Shown in pieces: positions 42,843 to 51,857 of a stretch of DNA of 64,000 nt. Numbering within the stretch: the stretch's first letter is position 1; the number at the start of each line of letters is the position of its first letter. A model generated the notes under the pieces. The model was not told the origin of the DNA, did not search any database, and saw only the letters and a program-made list of their open reading frames with translations. Position numbers and translations under genes: made by a program. This stretch comes from Bacillota bacterium (lineage in GTDB: Bacteria > Bacillota > Clostridia > Christensenellales > UMGS416), in NCBI GenBank assembly GCA_023435705.1, contig JAEYRH010000003.1, positions 282,685 through 346,684 on the forward strand. The letters run 5' to 3'.

Positions 42843-43526
42843 TTGACAGATATGTCTGATTGGGATACAAACAAAATAGCTCAAAGCCGCTGGAACAGGA
42901 TTCATGCCAGCTATGAAAGAAAAGAACTGGCTTATGATGGCTGGCTCGATTCGTTTCGGCAAGTGATTATAGATTGCCAGACGCCAATCATTGATTTGGG
43001 CTGCGGCAGTGGGAATGATACGCTGTATCTGGTTAAATTGGGCAAGGAAGTGATACCATGCGACTATTCAGAGAATGCAATACATAACATCAGAAAGAAC
43101 TTTCCGGAGGTGAGGAGGTCAGAATGCTTTGACCTTACGGAGGGGTTGCCGTTTCCGGATTCCTTCGCCGGCATCATCCTCGCAGACTTGTCATTACATT
43201 ACTTTGATGAGATGACTACGTTTGGGATTCTGGATGATCTGAAAAGGGTATTGAAGCCCTCGGGCTTGCTGCTGTTTCGCGTGAACTCCATCCATGATAT
43301 CAATTACGGGGCGGGGCAGGGGATAGAGATCGAAAGGCACTTTTATAAAACAGAAACCATGGGGCATAAGAGGTTCTTTGATGAAAGCGACATCCGGCGT
43401 TTTTTTCATGGATGGGAATTGATCCATGTAGAAGAATCCGTACTGGACCGTTTTGAAAAACCCAAGGTCCTGTGGACCGGAGCGGCCAGGAATCGAGATT
43501 TATCAAAGAAAGACGGCATTGAATAA
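42843..43526 (+). CDS. Class I SAM-dependent methyltransferase
   Basis: A 227-residue cytoplasmic protein with motif I IIDLGCGSGNDT (about 48-59), the acidic motif II VIPCDYSENAI and motif IV IILADLSLHYF, i.e. a Rossmann methyltransferase of the Methyltransf_11/25 kind. The substrate is unknown. AGAGGAG (42832-42838) allows TTG 42843 (short spacing) or ATG 42852 (long spacing). It stands alone, with more AT-rich codons than its neighbours, which may mean recent acquisition. Confidence 0.8.
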   Translation: MTDMSDWDTNKIAQSRWNRIHASYERKELAYDGWLDSFRQVIIDCQTPIIDLGCGSGNDTLYLVKLGKEVIPCDYSENAIHNIRKNFPEVRRSECFDLTEGLPFPDSFAGIILADLSLHYFDEMTTFGILDDLKRVLKPSGLLLFRVNSIHDINYGAGQGIEIERHFYKTETMGHKRFFDESDIRRFFHGWELIHVEESVLDRFEKPKVLWTGAARNRDLSKKDGIE

Positions 43527-43605
43527 GGGGTTACAGTCACGATGACGAGCCGTTATTTGCTTTCCAATAGAGCATATTGCTAATCAATAATTTGTGTGCA
43601 CAAGT

Positions 43606-43634
43606 TTTCCATCCCCCACAATTTATGGTATAAT
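43606..43634 (+). promoter_or_regulatory. SigA promoter of ruvCAB-queA
   Basis: TTTCCA (43606-43611), 17-base spacer, perfect TATAAT (43629-43634), 39 bases before the ruvC start. Confidence 0.7.
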
Positions 43635-43673
43635 ACCCCCATCCACGAACAACAGTTTGTACCTGGAGCACCA

Positions 43674-44171
43674 ATGAGAATCATCGGAATCGACCCGGGC
43701 CTCGCCATCGTGGGCTACGGCGTGATCGACGCGGACCACGGCAAAATAAAGCTGGTGGACTACGGCACAGTCACCACGCCGGCTGGCATGGCCATGCCAC
43801 TCAGGCTCACAATCGTGCACGACGGCATCCGCCGCATTGTGGAAACCTACAAGCCCGACTGCGTGGCCTTTGAGGAGCTTTTTTTCCAGAACAACGCCAA
43901 GACTGCCATCAACGTGAGCCAGGCCAGGGGCGTGGCGGTGATTGCCGCGCGCAATGCCTTTCCAGGTGAAATCTTTGAGTATACGCCCAAGCAGGTCAAG
44001 CAGGCGCTGACCGGCTACGGCCATGCCGATAAAAACCAGATCCAGCAGATGGTGCGCATCATGCTAAACCTGGATCATATTCCCAAGCCCGACGACGCCG
44101 CTGACGCGCTGGCCATCGCAATCTGCCAGGCCAACGGTCCGGCGATGACGCAGCAGTTTTTGATGAGGTAA
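43674..44171 (+). CDS. ruvC: Holliday junction resolvase RuvC
   Basis: The endonuclease that cuts Holliday junctions moved by RuvAB. The acidic active site is complete: Asp7 in IGIDPG, Glu in FEELFF near 67, and the C-terminal pair in PKPDDAADALAIA near 140. The length of 165 residues is normal. ATG 43674 begins MRIIGIDPG, the family start; the in-frame ATG at 43596 lies upstream of the -10 box and is rejected. ruvA follows after five bases. Confidence 0.95.
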   Translation: MRIIGIDPGLAIVGYGVIDADHGKIKLVDYGTVTTPAGMAMPLRLTIVHDGIRRIVETYKPDCVAFEELFFQNNAKTAINVSQARGVAVIAARNAFPGEIFEYTPKQVKQALTGYGHADKNQIQQMVRIMLNLDHIPKPDDAADALAIAICQANGPAMTQQFLMR

Positions 44172-44176
44172 GGCAT

Positions 44177-44773
44177 ATGTACGCATTCATCCGGGGAAAG
44201 CTGGAGCATAAGGGCACAGACCATTGCGTGATTGACGCCGGTGGCGTGGGCTATGAGATCTTCGTGAGCACCCGTACGCTGTCCGCATTGCCGGCAGTGG
44301 GGGAGGACGCCCGCGTGTTCACCTATCTACACGTGCGGGAGGATGCCATGCTGCTCTTTGGCTTCGGCAGCCGGGAGGAGAAGGCGATGTTCATCAAGCT
44401 GCTCGGCGTGACTGGCGTGGGGCCCAAGATGGCGATGGGCATTCTCTCCGGCATGACAGTGGCAGAGCTTGCCATCGCTCTGGTCACGAAGGACACCCGG
44501 AGCCTGAGCCGTATCAGCGGAGTGGGCAAGAAGACTGCTGAGCGCCTGATCCTGGAGCTGTGCGAAAGCGTGAGTAAGGATGAGCTGACGCACGCCGCCC
44601 CGCAGGCCGTCGGGGCTGCCCATGGCGGCAGCGTTGGCACCGAAGCCATCCAGGCGCTGATGGCGCTGGGCTACTCGTCCATTGAGGCCACGCGGGCGGT
44701 GGGCGCCGCAGGCGACGTGGGCAGCGTGGAAGAAATCATTATGCGGGCACTGAAGGCCCTGGACAGGCGGTGA
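44177..44773 (+). CDS. ruvA: Holliday junction helicase subunit RuvA
   Basis: The DNA-binding tetramer that loads RuvB on junctions. The N-terminal OB fold starts MYAFIRGKLEHKG. The helix-hairpin-helix motifs are LLGVTGVGPKMAMGILSG (about 74-91) and LSRISGVGKKTAERLILEL (about 110-128). The C-terminal RuvB-contact domain ends in EEIIMRALKALDRR. It has 198 residues, and GAGGTAAGG precedes ATG 44177. It lies between ruvC and ruvB with gaps of only four to five bases. Confidence 0.95.
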   Translation: MYAFIRGKLEHKGTDHCVIDAGGVGYEIFVSTRTLSALPAVGEDARVFTYLHVREDAMLLFGFGSREEKAMFIKLLGVTGVGPKMAMGILSGMTVAELAIALVTKDTRSLSRISGVGKKTAERLILELCESVSKDELTHAAPQAVGAAHGGSVGTEAIQALMALGYSSIEATRAVGAAGDVGSVEEIIMRALKALDRR

Positions 44774-44777
44774 CGGA

Positions 44778-45836
44778 ATGTCGGAAAACATGCTGGATCT
44801 GGACAGGCACATCACATCGCTGAAGCGCGACGAGGATCTGGAGGAGTTTTCCCTCCGTCCCAAGCGGATGAGCGAATACATCGGCCAGGCCAAGGCCAAG
44901 GGCCAACTGGACATTTTCATCCAGGCCGCACGCCAGCGCGAAGAGGCACTGGACCATGTGCTGCTCTACGGCCCTCCCGGGCTCGGCAAGACCACGCTGG
45001 CCAACATCATCGCCGCAGAAATGGGTGTGCAGGTTCGCATCACGTCGGGCCCGGCCATTGAGCGGGCGGGGGACCTGGCGGCAATCCTGACAAACCTTGC
45101 CAAGGGCGACGTGCTTTTCATCGACGAAATCCACCGATTGAACAGCAACGTGTCCGAGGTGCTCTACCCGGCGATGGAGGACTATAAGCTGGACATTATC
45201 ATCGGCAAGGGCCCAAGCGCCCGCACGATCCGCATGGATCTGCCGCGCTTCACGCTGGTGGGGGCCACCACCCGGGCCGGTATGCTGACAAGCCCGCTGC
45301 TGGACCGCTTCGGCGTGGTGTGCCGGCTGGAGCTTTACACGCCGGAAGAGTTGGGCACCATCGTGCGCCGGTCGGCGGGCATTTTGGGTGCTCCCATCGA
45401 GCCGGATGGCGCCAAGGAGATCGCCCGCCGCAGCCGCGGCACGCCCCGCATCGCCAACCGGTTGCTGAAGCGTGTGCGCGACTTTGCCCAGATCAAGGCC
45501 GATGGCACGATCACCAGCGATGTGGCCGGTGCGGGCCTTGATTTGCTGGAAGTGGATGAGCTTGGTTTGGATAACATTGACCGCACGCTGCTTTCAGCAA
45601 TCATCGAGAAGTTCGGCGGCGGGCCCGTGGGCTTGGACACATTGGCCGCTGCCACCGGCGAGGAGTCGGTCACGATTGAGGATGTCTATGAGCCTTATCT
45701 GATGCAGCTGGGCTTCATCAACCGCACGCCCCGGGGCCGCGTGGCCACACCGGGAGCTTATCGGCATCTGGGCATTCCTGTGCCTGCACGCATGATGGAC
45801 AGTGAAGTGCAGGCAAGCTTCCTGGGGGGCAACTGA
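44778..45836 (+). CDS. ruvB: Holliday junction branch-migration ATPase RuvB
   Basis: The hexameric AAA+ motor. The N-terminus LRPKRMSEYIGQ is typical. Walker A is GPPGLGKTT (65-73), Walker B is VLFIDEIHRL near 110, sensor 1 is VGATTRAGM near 160, and the C-terminal winged helix has GFINRTPRGRVAT. The length of 352 residues is slightly over average. Its TGA overlaps the ATG of queA by one base. Confidence 0.96.
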   Translation: MSENMLDLDRHITSLKRDEDLEEFSLRPKRMSEYIGQAKAKGQLDIFIQAARQREEALDHVLLYGPPGLGKTTLANIIAAEMGVQVRITSGPAIERAGDLAAILTNLAKGDVLFIDEIHRLNSNVSEVLYPAMEDYKLDIIIGKGPSARTIRMDLPRFTLVGATTRAGMLTSPLLDRFGVVCRLELYTPEELGTIVRRSAGILGAPIEPDGAKEIARRSRGTPRIANRLLKRVRDFAQIKADGTITSDVAGAGLDLLEVDELGLDNIDRTLLSAIIEKFGGGPVGLDTLAAATGEESVTIEDVYEPYLMQLGFINRTPRGRVATPGAYRHLGIPVPARMMDSEVQASFLGGN

Positions 45837-46870
45837 TGGGCCTAAAGACCAGCGATTTCGATTATCATTTGCCAGAAGAACTGATCGCCCAGCACCCGCT
45901 GGAGCAGCGCGATACCAGCCGACTGCTGGTCTATGACCGGAAAAGTGGGGTAGTGGAGCACCGGGTTTTTCATGACTTGCTGGATTATCTAAACCCCGGT
46001 GACGCATTGGTGCTGAACGACACCCGCGTAATCCCGGCCCGCATTGTGGGTGTGAAACCGGATACCGGCGGGAAAATAGAGTTCTTGCTTCTCAATCGGG
46101 TGGAGGGCGACACCTGGCTCGCCCTATCCAAGCCGGCCAAGCGCGCCGCTCCCGGCGTGGTGTTTGAGTTTGGCGGCGGCAGGCTGAAGGCCCGCGTGCT
46201 GGAGGTGCTGCCGGAGGGCATGCGCCGCATCAAGCTCATCTATGACGGTGTGTTTGAAGAAGTGCTGGACGCCATCGGCACGATGCCGCTGCCGCCCTAC
46301 ATCCACGAGCGCCTCAATGACCCCGAGCGCTACCAGACTGTCTATGCCCGCATGCGCGGGTCAGCGGCGGCGCCCACGGCGGGGCTGCACTTCACGCCGG
46401 AGCTGCTGCGCCAGATTGAAGCCAAAGGCATCAATGTGGTGCGGGTGCTTCTGCATGTGGGCCTTGGCACGTTCCGACCGGTGGCGGTGGAGGATGTGGC
46501 TGAGCACAAGATGCACTCCGAATACTATGAGATTACACCAGTGGCGGCTAACACCATTAATGCCGCTCGCTCCGCAGGCGGCAGGATCGTGGCCGTGGGT
46601 ACCACGTCGGCCCGCACTCTGGAAACGGCAACCGGTGAGGATGGCGTCGTGCATGCCGGCACCGGCTGGACAGACATTTTCATCACACCGGGTTATCGTT
46701 TCAAGGCGGTGGACACCCTCATTACCAACTTCCACCTGCCGCGCTCCACGCTCTTAATGATGGTGAGTGCATTGGCCGGCAGCCGGGAGGAGATGCTGCA
46801 GGTGTATGAGATTGCTGTGAAGGAGCGGTATCGCTTTTTTAGCTTCGGGGATGCGATGCTGATTCGCTAA
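45836..46870 (+). CDS. queA: S-adenosylmethionine:tRNA ribosyltransferase-isomerase
   Basis: Transfers and isomerises the ribosyl part of S-adenosylmethionine onto preQ1 in tRNA to form epoxyqueuosine. The 344-residue protein has the family motifs FDYHLPEELIAQHPLEQRDTSR, LVLNDTRVIPAR, SAAAPTAGLHF and NFHLPRSTLLMMVSA. It is coupled to ruvB by a one-base overlap, a common ruv-queA arrangement. With queT (14.1 kb) it suggests queuosine is made from imported preQ1. Initiation at ATG 45836 depends on termination of ruvB. Confidence 0.96.
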   Translation: MGLKTSDFDYHLPEELIAQHPLEQRDTSRLLVYDRKSGVVEHRVFHDLLDYLNPGDALVLNDTRVIPARIVGVKPDTGGKIEFLLLNRVEGDTWLALSKPAKRAAPGVVFEFGGGRLKARVLEVLPEGMRRIKLIYDGVFEEVLDAIGTMPLPPYIHERLNDPERYQTVYARMRGSAAAPTAGLHFTPELLRQIEAKGINVVRVLLHVGLGTFRPVAVEDVAEHKMHSEYYEITPVAANTINAARSAGGRIVAVGTTSARTLETATGEDGVVHAGTGWTDIFITPGYRFKAVDTLITNFHLPRSTLLMMVSALAGSREEMLQVYEIAVKERYRFFSFGDAMLIR

Positions 46871-46912
46871 TAATCTCTTGTTGTTGATGCAAAGCTAAGT
46901 GGGGTGAAAGCA

Positions 46913-47212
46913 ATGTCCCTTTACCGATGCCCAAGCTGTAAAGCATCGATTTCGGCCAAATGGATTTATCTTGGTGATGAAGAAGAAGGGTTTACCTGTA
47001 AAAATTGTGGGGCACAGATTATAAAGAAGCCCATATTGAGGAAGACTTTTCAGTTTATCCTTATCTTTATCCTTATAATTCTAGCACAAGTAATTGCAGC
47101 TTTGGTAATACCGGATTATGAGAAAGTTTTTTCTATAATATTGGTTGCTTTGTTTTCTATTCCGTTCATCGTTTTCCCGGTTAAGGTGCGTCAAAAAGAT
47201 ACAAGTTCTTAA
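46913..47212 (+). CDS. Small zinc-ribbon membrane protein
   Basis: A 99-residue protein. CPSC (6-9) and CKNC (about 29-32) form a zinc ribbon, followed by two membrane helices (about 47-68 and 74-92) and a short basic tail. No family beyond this architecture can be named. ATG 46913 follows GGGGTGA by five bases; GTG 46904 is an alternative. Its codons are clearly more AT-rich than queA or the ABC-F gene beside it, which may mark recent arrival. Confidence 0.7.
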   Translation: MSLYRCPSCKASISAKWIYLGDEEEGFTCKNCGAQIIKKPILRKTFQFILIFILIILAQVIAALVIPDYEKVFSIILVALFSIPFIVFPVKVRQKDTSS

Positions 47213-47296
47213 CAGTCAGCCATAAAAATGAATAGTTGATCTACTACGAATTGAGGACAAAACATTTATGTATGACACAGGATTTGAGGAATAGTT

Positions 47297-49096
47297 TTGA
47301 TTGTATTATCCGCAGATAAAATCAGCAAAAGCTACAGCGAAAGGAAACTGCTTGAGTCGGTTTCCTTGTTTTTGAGCGAAGGTGACAAGGTGGGCGTACT
47401 AGGCATCAACGGTGCAGGCAAGTCCACACTGCTAAAGCTCCTGGCCTGTGTGGAGCCGCCGGATGGCGGTACAATCACCCGCTCCACCGGCGTGCGTGTG
47501 GGCTATCTGCCACAGCGCCCGGATTATGGCATCGGCCGCACCGTGCTGGAGCAGGTGTTTGAGGGCCTGCCGCCGGATGTCCGCGACCTGGAGGAGTATG
47601 AGGCCAAGTCGATCTTGACACGGCTAGGCATCACAGACTTTGACGTGGACGTGAGCCGCATGTCCGGCGGAGAAAAGAAGCGTGTGGCCATCGCCTCGGC
47701 GCTGGTGTCGCCTTGCGATGTGCTGATCCTGGACGAGCCTACCAACCACCTTGACATCGGCATGACGGTGTGGCTGGAAGGTTATCTCAAGCAATACAGC
47801 GGTTCACTCGTCATGGTGACCCATGACCGCTATTTCCTGGAGCGCGTGACCAACCGTATCGTGGAGATTGACCGGGGCGGATTATTCTCCTACGATTGTA
47901 ACTACTCGAAGTTTCTGGAGCGCAAGGCCCAGCGGGAGGAGATGGAGCAGGGCTCGGCCCGCAAGCTCCAAAGCCAATACCGCCGGGAGCTTCTCTGGAT
48001 GCAGCAGGGCCCCAAGGCCCGCGGCACCAAGAGCCGCGAGCGCATCGAGCGGTTTGAGGCGCTGGAGCAGAAGGCAACCGCCGCAGTTCGCACTGACAGG
48101 TTGGAGATATCATCTGTGGCCTCTCGCCTGGGAAAAAAGACGGTGGAGCTCAAAGCCATCGTCAAGGGTTTTGGCGACCGGCAGCTGATCCGGGGCTTCA
48201 ACTACACGCTTCTCCGTGACGACCGCATCGGCATCGTGGGCCGCAACGGCTGCGGCAAATCCACATTTCTAAAAATGATTGCTGGGTTGGAATCACCGGA
48301 TAGCGGCGAGGTCGTGCGGGGCGACACGGTGAAGATCGGCTATTTTTCGCAGGAGTGCGAGGAGATGGACCCGAACCTGCGGGTGATCGACTACATCCGC
48401 AGCTTTGCTGAGCAGGTTGCCACAACGGAGGGCACCATATCGGCCTCGCAAATGCTGGAGCGGTTCCTTTTCCCGCCGGACTCCCAATGGAAGCCCATCG
48501 GCCGCATCTCCGGCGGCGAGCGGCGCAGGCTCTATCTGGCCCGCGTGCTGATGGAAGCGCCCAACGTGCTGCTGCTTGATGAGCCCACCAATGACCTGGA
48601 CATTGAGACGATGGCCGTGCTGGAGGAGTATCTGGACGGCTTCCCCGGCGCGGTGATTGTGGTTTCCCACGACCGCTATTTTCTGGACCGGGTAGCGGAG
48701 AAGTTTTTCGTGTTCACCGGTGATGGTGCGATTCAGGAGTCACTGGCCGGGTCAGTGGACGAGCTTTATGCGGCAGCGGGGGAAGCCTCGCCAGCTCAAC
48801 TCGTTGAACCCCGCAAAGAAGCAGCCCAGCGTCGAGACCCTTCTGGTCCACCAAAGAAGCTCAAGTTCACTTATCGGGAGCAAATGGAGTATGACGCTAT
48901 CGATGGTGTGATCGGGGGCTTGGAGCAAAAGCTGGCGAGGCTGGAGCAGGAGATCGCTGCCCAGGCCAGCGATTATGTGAAGCTTAACGGGTTGTTGGCG
49001 GAAAAGGAGCAGACAGAGAAGGAACTGGCCGAGAAGATGGACCGCTGGGTGTATCTGAATGATCTTGCGGAGAGGATTGCGAATCAATCCACTTAG
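47297..49096 (+). CDS. ABC-F family ATPase (Uup-like)
   Basis: A 599-residue cytoplasmic protein with two nucleotide-binding domains and no membrane part. Walker A motifs are GINGAGKST (36-44) and GRNGCGKST (near 315); signatures are MSGGEKKR (near 120) and ISGGERRR. A charged interdomain linker (about 205-265) and a C-terminal coiled coil (about 530-599) complete it. ABC-F proteins act on the ribosome, easing stalls or protecting from antibiotics; the C-terminal coiled coil is like Uup. The start is TTG 47297, six bases after GAGGA. Confidence 0.88.
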   Translation: MIVLSADKISKSYSERKLLESVSLFLSEGDKVGVLGINGAGKSTLLKLLACVEPPDGGTITRSTGVRVGYLPQRPDYGIGRTVLEQVFEGLPPDVRDLEEYEAKSILTRLGITDFDVDVSRMSGGEKKRVAIASALVSPCDVLILDEPTNHLDIGMTVWLEGYLKQYSGSLVMVTHDRYFLERVTNRIVEIDRGGLFSYDCNYSKFLERKAQREEMEQGSARKLQSQYRRELLWMQQGPKARGTKSRERIERFEALEQKATAAVRTDRLEISSVASRLGKKTVELKAIVKGFGDRQLIRGFNYTLLRDDRIGIVGRNGCGKSTFLKMIAGLESPDSGEVVRGDTVKIGYFSQECEEMDPNLRVIDYIRSFAEQVATTEGTISASQMLERFLFPPDSQWKPIGRISGGERRRLYLARVLMEAPNVLLLDEPTNDLDIETMAVLEEYLDGFPGAVIVVSHDRYFLDRVAEKFFVFTGDGAIQESLAGSVDELYAAAGEASPAQLVEPRKEAAQRRDPSGPPKKLKFTYREQMEYDAIDGVIGGLEQKLARLEQEIAAQASDYVKLNGLLAEKEQTEKELAEKMDRWVYLNDLAERIANQST

Positions 49097-49160
49097 TGCG
49101 CGCATCTACTTTTGATCAGGGTCAAAATGGTATAAACATGGTATTCAAGCTGAAACAAAG

Positions 49161-49185
49161 CGGGGAAGGGTAACACCCTTCCCCG
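49161..49185 (-). terminator. Terminator of the Gfo/Idh/MocA gene
   Basis: CGGGGAAGGGT and ACCCTTCCCCG flank a three-base loop; on the minus strand it is followed by CTTTGTTTC. Confidence 0.8.
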
Positions 49186-49190
49186 ATCGC

Positions 49191-50321
49191 CTAGAACAAC
49201 GGCACTTCAACCACAGCACCATCCTTCATTGCCGACTCATGAGCGCAGATCCCCGCCGCGGTGATGTTGCCCCCCAGCACTTCATCAATCCAAGGTTTCC
49301 TGCCCTCCACAATACTCATCACAAACTCATGCACCAGATGCGGGTGGGACCCGTGGTGCCCCGCGCCGGCTCCCTTCAGCAATGATTCCTGCGGGTTTAA
49401 TGGGTCATATTGCCCGCCGACTGTGAAATGCTGGATTTCCCGCGGCAGGCTGTGGTGGAAGTTGGGCATCTGCACCACTTCCACCTTGCTGGTTGCCCCG
49501 CGCTTGCCATCCTCCGCAGGGATGATTGTCGTGACATAGGGGTCGTCACCGTCTGCGAACCCCCATTCAAAACAGGCATCGCTGCCATAAACGAACAAGC
49601 CTTCCTGATACACCCGCGCCGTTTCAAACAGGGATCGTGTCGCCTCGCCTTTCAGGCCATTCTCAAATTCAAAGAGCGCACTTTCCACCGGGAACGGGTT
49701 GCCATACCGTTTGGTCAGCCATTCCTCCATCGTGCCGGAACCGAAGCAGTGCACGCGTTTGATCCTGGAGCCGGAAAGCGCCACCATCGGGGCGACCGCA
49801 TGCGTGCCATAATACATGGGCGGCAGGCCCATCCAGTAATCGGGCCAGTTTGCCATGTCCTGATAGTGGGAGCCCCGTAGGAACTGGATGCGGCCCAATG
49901 CTCCCCGTTCCAGCATCTGCTTTACGTAAAAGAACTGATAGGTGTAGAGAGTGGTCTCCATCATCATGTAGTTTTTCCCGGAGCTTCTTGTGGCATCGGT
50001 GATGCGCTGGATGCCTTCCAGCGATATCGCCATCGGTACTGTGCAGGCGCAGTGCTTCCCGGCTTCCAGCACTTGCACGGTTTGCTGCTCGTGCAGAGGG
50101 ATCGGCGTGACCAGGTGCACAGCATCCACCAGATCATCCTTGAGGATCTCCTCAAAGCTGCCATAGACTTTCTGTATTCCGAAGCTTTGCGCCACTTTGG
50201 CGGCAACCTCTCTGTCGGTATCAAAGATTCCGATTGATTCCACATTGGGGTGGTGTCTGTAGATATCCACAAAAGCACCGCCAAAACCCAGCCCAACCAA
50301 GGCCACATTGATCATCTTCAT
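49191..50321 (-). CDS. Gfo/Idh/MocA family NAD(P)-dependent oxidoreductase
   Basis: A 376-residue sugar- or inositol-type dehydrogenase. The N-terminal Rossmann motif VALVGLGFGGAFVD (about 5-18) is followed by DAVHLVTPIPLHEQ and, near residue 92, CACTVPMAIS in place of the usual EKP motif, so catalysis may differ from classical members. The C-terminal alpha/beta domain is complete. ATG 50321 has GGAG nine bases upstream. It is divergent from an alcohol dehydrogenase-like gene; the two may serve the same sugar or polyol pathway. Confidence 0.85.
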   Translation of the reverse strand: MKMINVALVGLGFGGAFVDIYRHHPNVESIGIFDTDREVAAKVAQSFGIQKVYGSFEEILKDDLVDAVHLVTPIPLHEQQTVQVLEAGKHCACTVPMAISLEGIQRITDATRSSGKNYMMMETTLYTYQFFYVKQMLERGALGRIQFLRGSHYQDMANWPDYWMGLPPMYYGTHAVAPMVALSGSRIKRVHCFGSGTMEEWLTKRYGNPFPVESALFEFENGLKGEATRSLFETARVYQEGLFVYGSDACFEWGFADGDDPYVTTIIPAEDGKRGATSKVEVVQMPNFHHSLPREIQHFTVGGQYDPLNPQESLLKGAGAGHHGSHPHLVHEFVMSIVEGRKPWIDEVLGGNITAAGICAHESAMKDGAVVEVPLF

Positions 50322-50512
50322 TATGATGAACTCCTACCCATGTCTGTCCAGACTGAATATGGAGTATGTTTCGATGTATTTTGCCAAAATCCTCTTCTGC
50401 CAGAGTTCTGTTTTGTTGACACCCGCCACCTGCACACCCTATAATTTTATCATCTTAACATACCATCAACACACCCATCGAGCCAAATACAATCAACACT
50501 CAAGGAGGCCCC

Positions 50513-51532
50513 ATGCTCTCCAAATCCGTCTATGTGAAAGCACCCTTTCAGTTTGAGGTGCGGCAGGTCGACTTGCCCGAGCCCGGCCCCAACGAGGCGC
50601 TTGTGCGCATCACCGCTTGCAGCGTCTGCGGCGGAGATCTGACACTCGCCGCTTTAGACGCGGCAGACTGGCAGCCATTCGGCCACGAAATCGCCGCTGT
50701 GGTGGAGAAACTGGGTGGCCCGGCTGGCAGCGTGCAGGTCGGCGACAAGGTGGTGCTGGAGAGCAGCTCCTTCTGCGGTGTGTGCGACGACTGCCGCAAC
50801 GGCCACGTGGAGCTTTGCACCAAGGCGCCAAATTTCTGGGGGCGCAAGAGCATGGGCTTCTCAGAGTATATGGTGGTGCCTTGCCGCTGCCTGGTGAAAT
50901 ACGACGGCATCCCGGCGGATCACGCCTCTCTTGCCGAGCCGCTGGGCGTGGCGCTGGACCTGTTATACACCGCTGACATCCGCTTCCAGGACGATGTGCT
51001 GGTGGTGGGGGCGGGCGCCATCGGCCTGATGGCAATCAGACTGGCCCGCTTGGCAGGTGCGCGTAGGATTTATGCCACGGCAAGATCGGGGTCGGACGCG
51101 CGGATTGCCCTGGCCAAGCAGTTCGGTGCCGACGAGGTGATCCTGACCGACCGGGTGGACGCTTTGGCCCGCCTGAAAGAGCTGGGTGGCGTTGACAGGG
51201 TGCTGGCCACAGTGCCTCCTGCCGCGATGACCGAATATCTGGGCGCGATGAAATTTGCCGGTATTATGGCCTACATCGGCTTTGCGCCGGTGGGGAAGGC
51301 TGGCATCACCTTTGACGCCAACCGATTCCATGTGAAGCGCTTGCAGTTGCGGGCCTCGTTTGCGGCGCCGGCGCTTTACCTGCCCCGGGCTGTGGGCTTG
51401 ATGCGGGAGGGTTTCATAGACGCCGACGCAATGATCAGCCGCAGGTTCCGTCTGGAGGAGACCGACGAGGCCATGAGGGCATTGCGGGATGACAAAGCTG
51501 GCTCAGTTAAAATGGTTATGGTGTATGATTGA
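50513..51532 (+). CDS. Zinc-dependent medium-chain alcohol/polyol dehydrogenase
   Basis: A 339-residue enzyme of the MDR superfamily. Catalytic zinc ligands are Cys39 in CSVCGGD and the GHE motif (His58, Glu59). Structural zinc cysteines lie in CGVCDDCRNGHVELC (about 88-102), and the NAD-binding motif is VVGAGAIGLMAIRLA near 165. Threonine- and sorbitol-type dehydrogenases share this layout; the substrate is unknown. AAGGAGG precedes ATG 50513. It is divergent from the Gfo/Idh/MocA gene across a 191-base gap that must hold both promoters. Confidence 0.88.
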   Translation: MLSKSVYVKAPFQFEVRQVDLPEPGPNEALVRITACSVCGGDLTLAALDAADWQPFGHEIAAVVEKLGGPAGSVQVGDKVVLESSSFCGVCDDCRNGHVELCTKAPNFWGRKSMGFSEYMVVPCRCLVKYDGIPADHASLAEPLGVALDLLYTADIRFQDDVLVVGAGAIGLMAIRLARLAGARRIYATARSGSDARIALAKQFGADEVILTDRVDALARLKELGGVDRVLATVPPAAMTEYLGAMKFAGIMAYIGFAPVGKAGITFDANRFHVKRLQLRASFAAPALYLPRAVGLMREGFIDADAMISRRFRLEETDEAMRALRDDKAGSVKMVMVYD

Positions 51533-51587
51533 CCAGTGGGAATCCATGCACCATACACCTGTCGGGTTGATGTGTCAAAAATCCATG

Positions 51588-51616
51588 TTGACAGTACTCC
51601 GGTGCGACGATATAAT
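51588..51616 (+). promoter_or_regulatory. Consensus SigA promoter of metK
   Basis: Perfect TTGACA (51588-51593), 17-base spacer, perfect TATAAT (51611-51616). A GCCCCGC/GCGGGGC stem (51672-51689) lies in the leader just before the riboswitch. Confidence 0.9.
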
Positions 51617-51687
51617 ACCATCACGGTTGGGACGGATAATCCCGGCAGCTCTGTAAAAAACTGAATAATGCGCCCCGCTTTGGCGGG

Positions 51688-51843
51688 GCTCCTTATCCCG
51701 AGAGGTGGAGGGACTGGGCCCTGTGAAACCCGGCAACCTGGCGAAAGTCAAGGTGCCAATTCCCCCGGGTATTCGTATCCGGCAGATGAGGAGTGCTTTT
51801 AATAGCCTCATTCTGCACATGCGGATGAGGCAATTTCTATTTT
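51688..51843 (+). promoter_or_regulatory. SAM-I (S-box) riboswitch with transcription-termination platform
   Basis: Core motifs are present: CTTATCCCGAGAGGTGGAGGGA, in two parts around 51692-51713, then GAAACCCGGCAACC (51725-51738) and GGTGCCAATTCC (51752-51763). P1 pairs CTCCTTATC with GATGAGGAG (51785-51793). GCCTCAT (51805-51811) can pair with ATGAGGC (51825-51831) as a terminator followed by a U-rich run. Alternatively, without SAM, it pairs with GATGAGG of P1 as antiterminator. Confidence 0.95.
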
Positions 51844-51857
51844 GAGGAGGAACAAGA

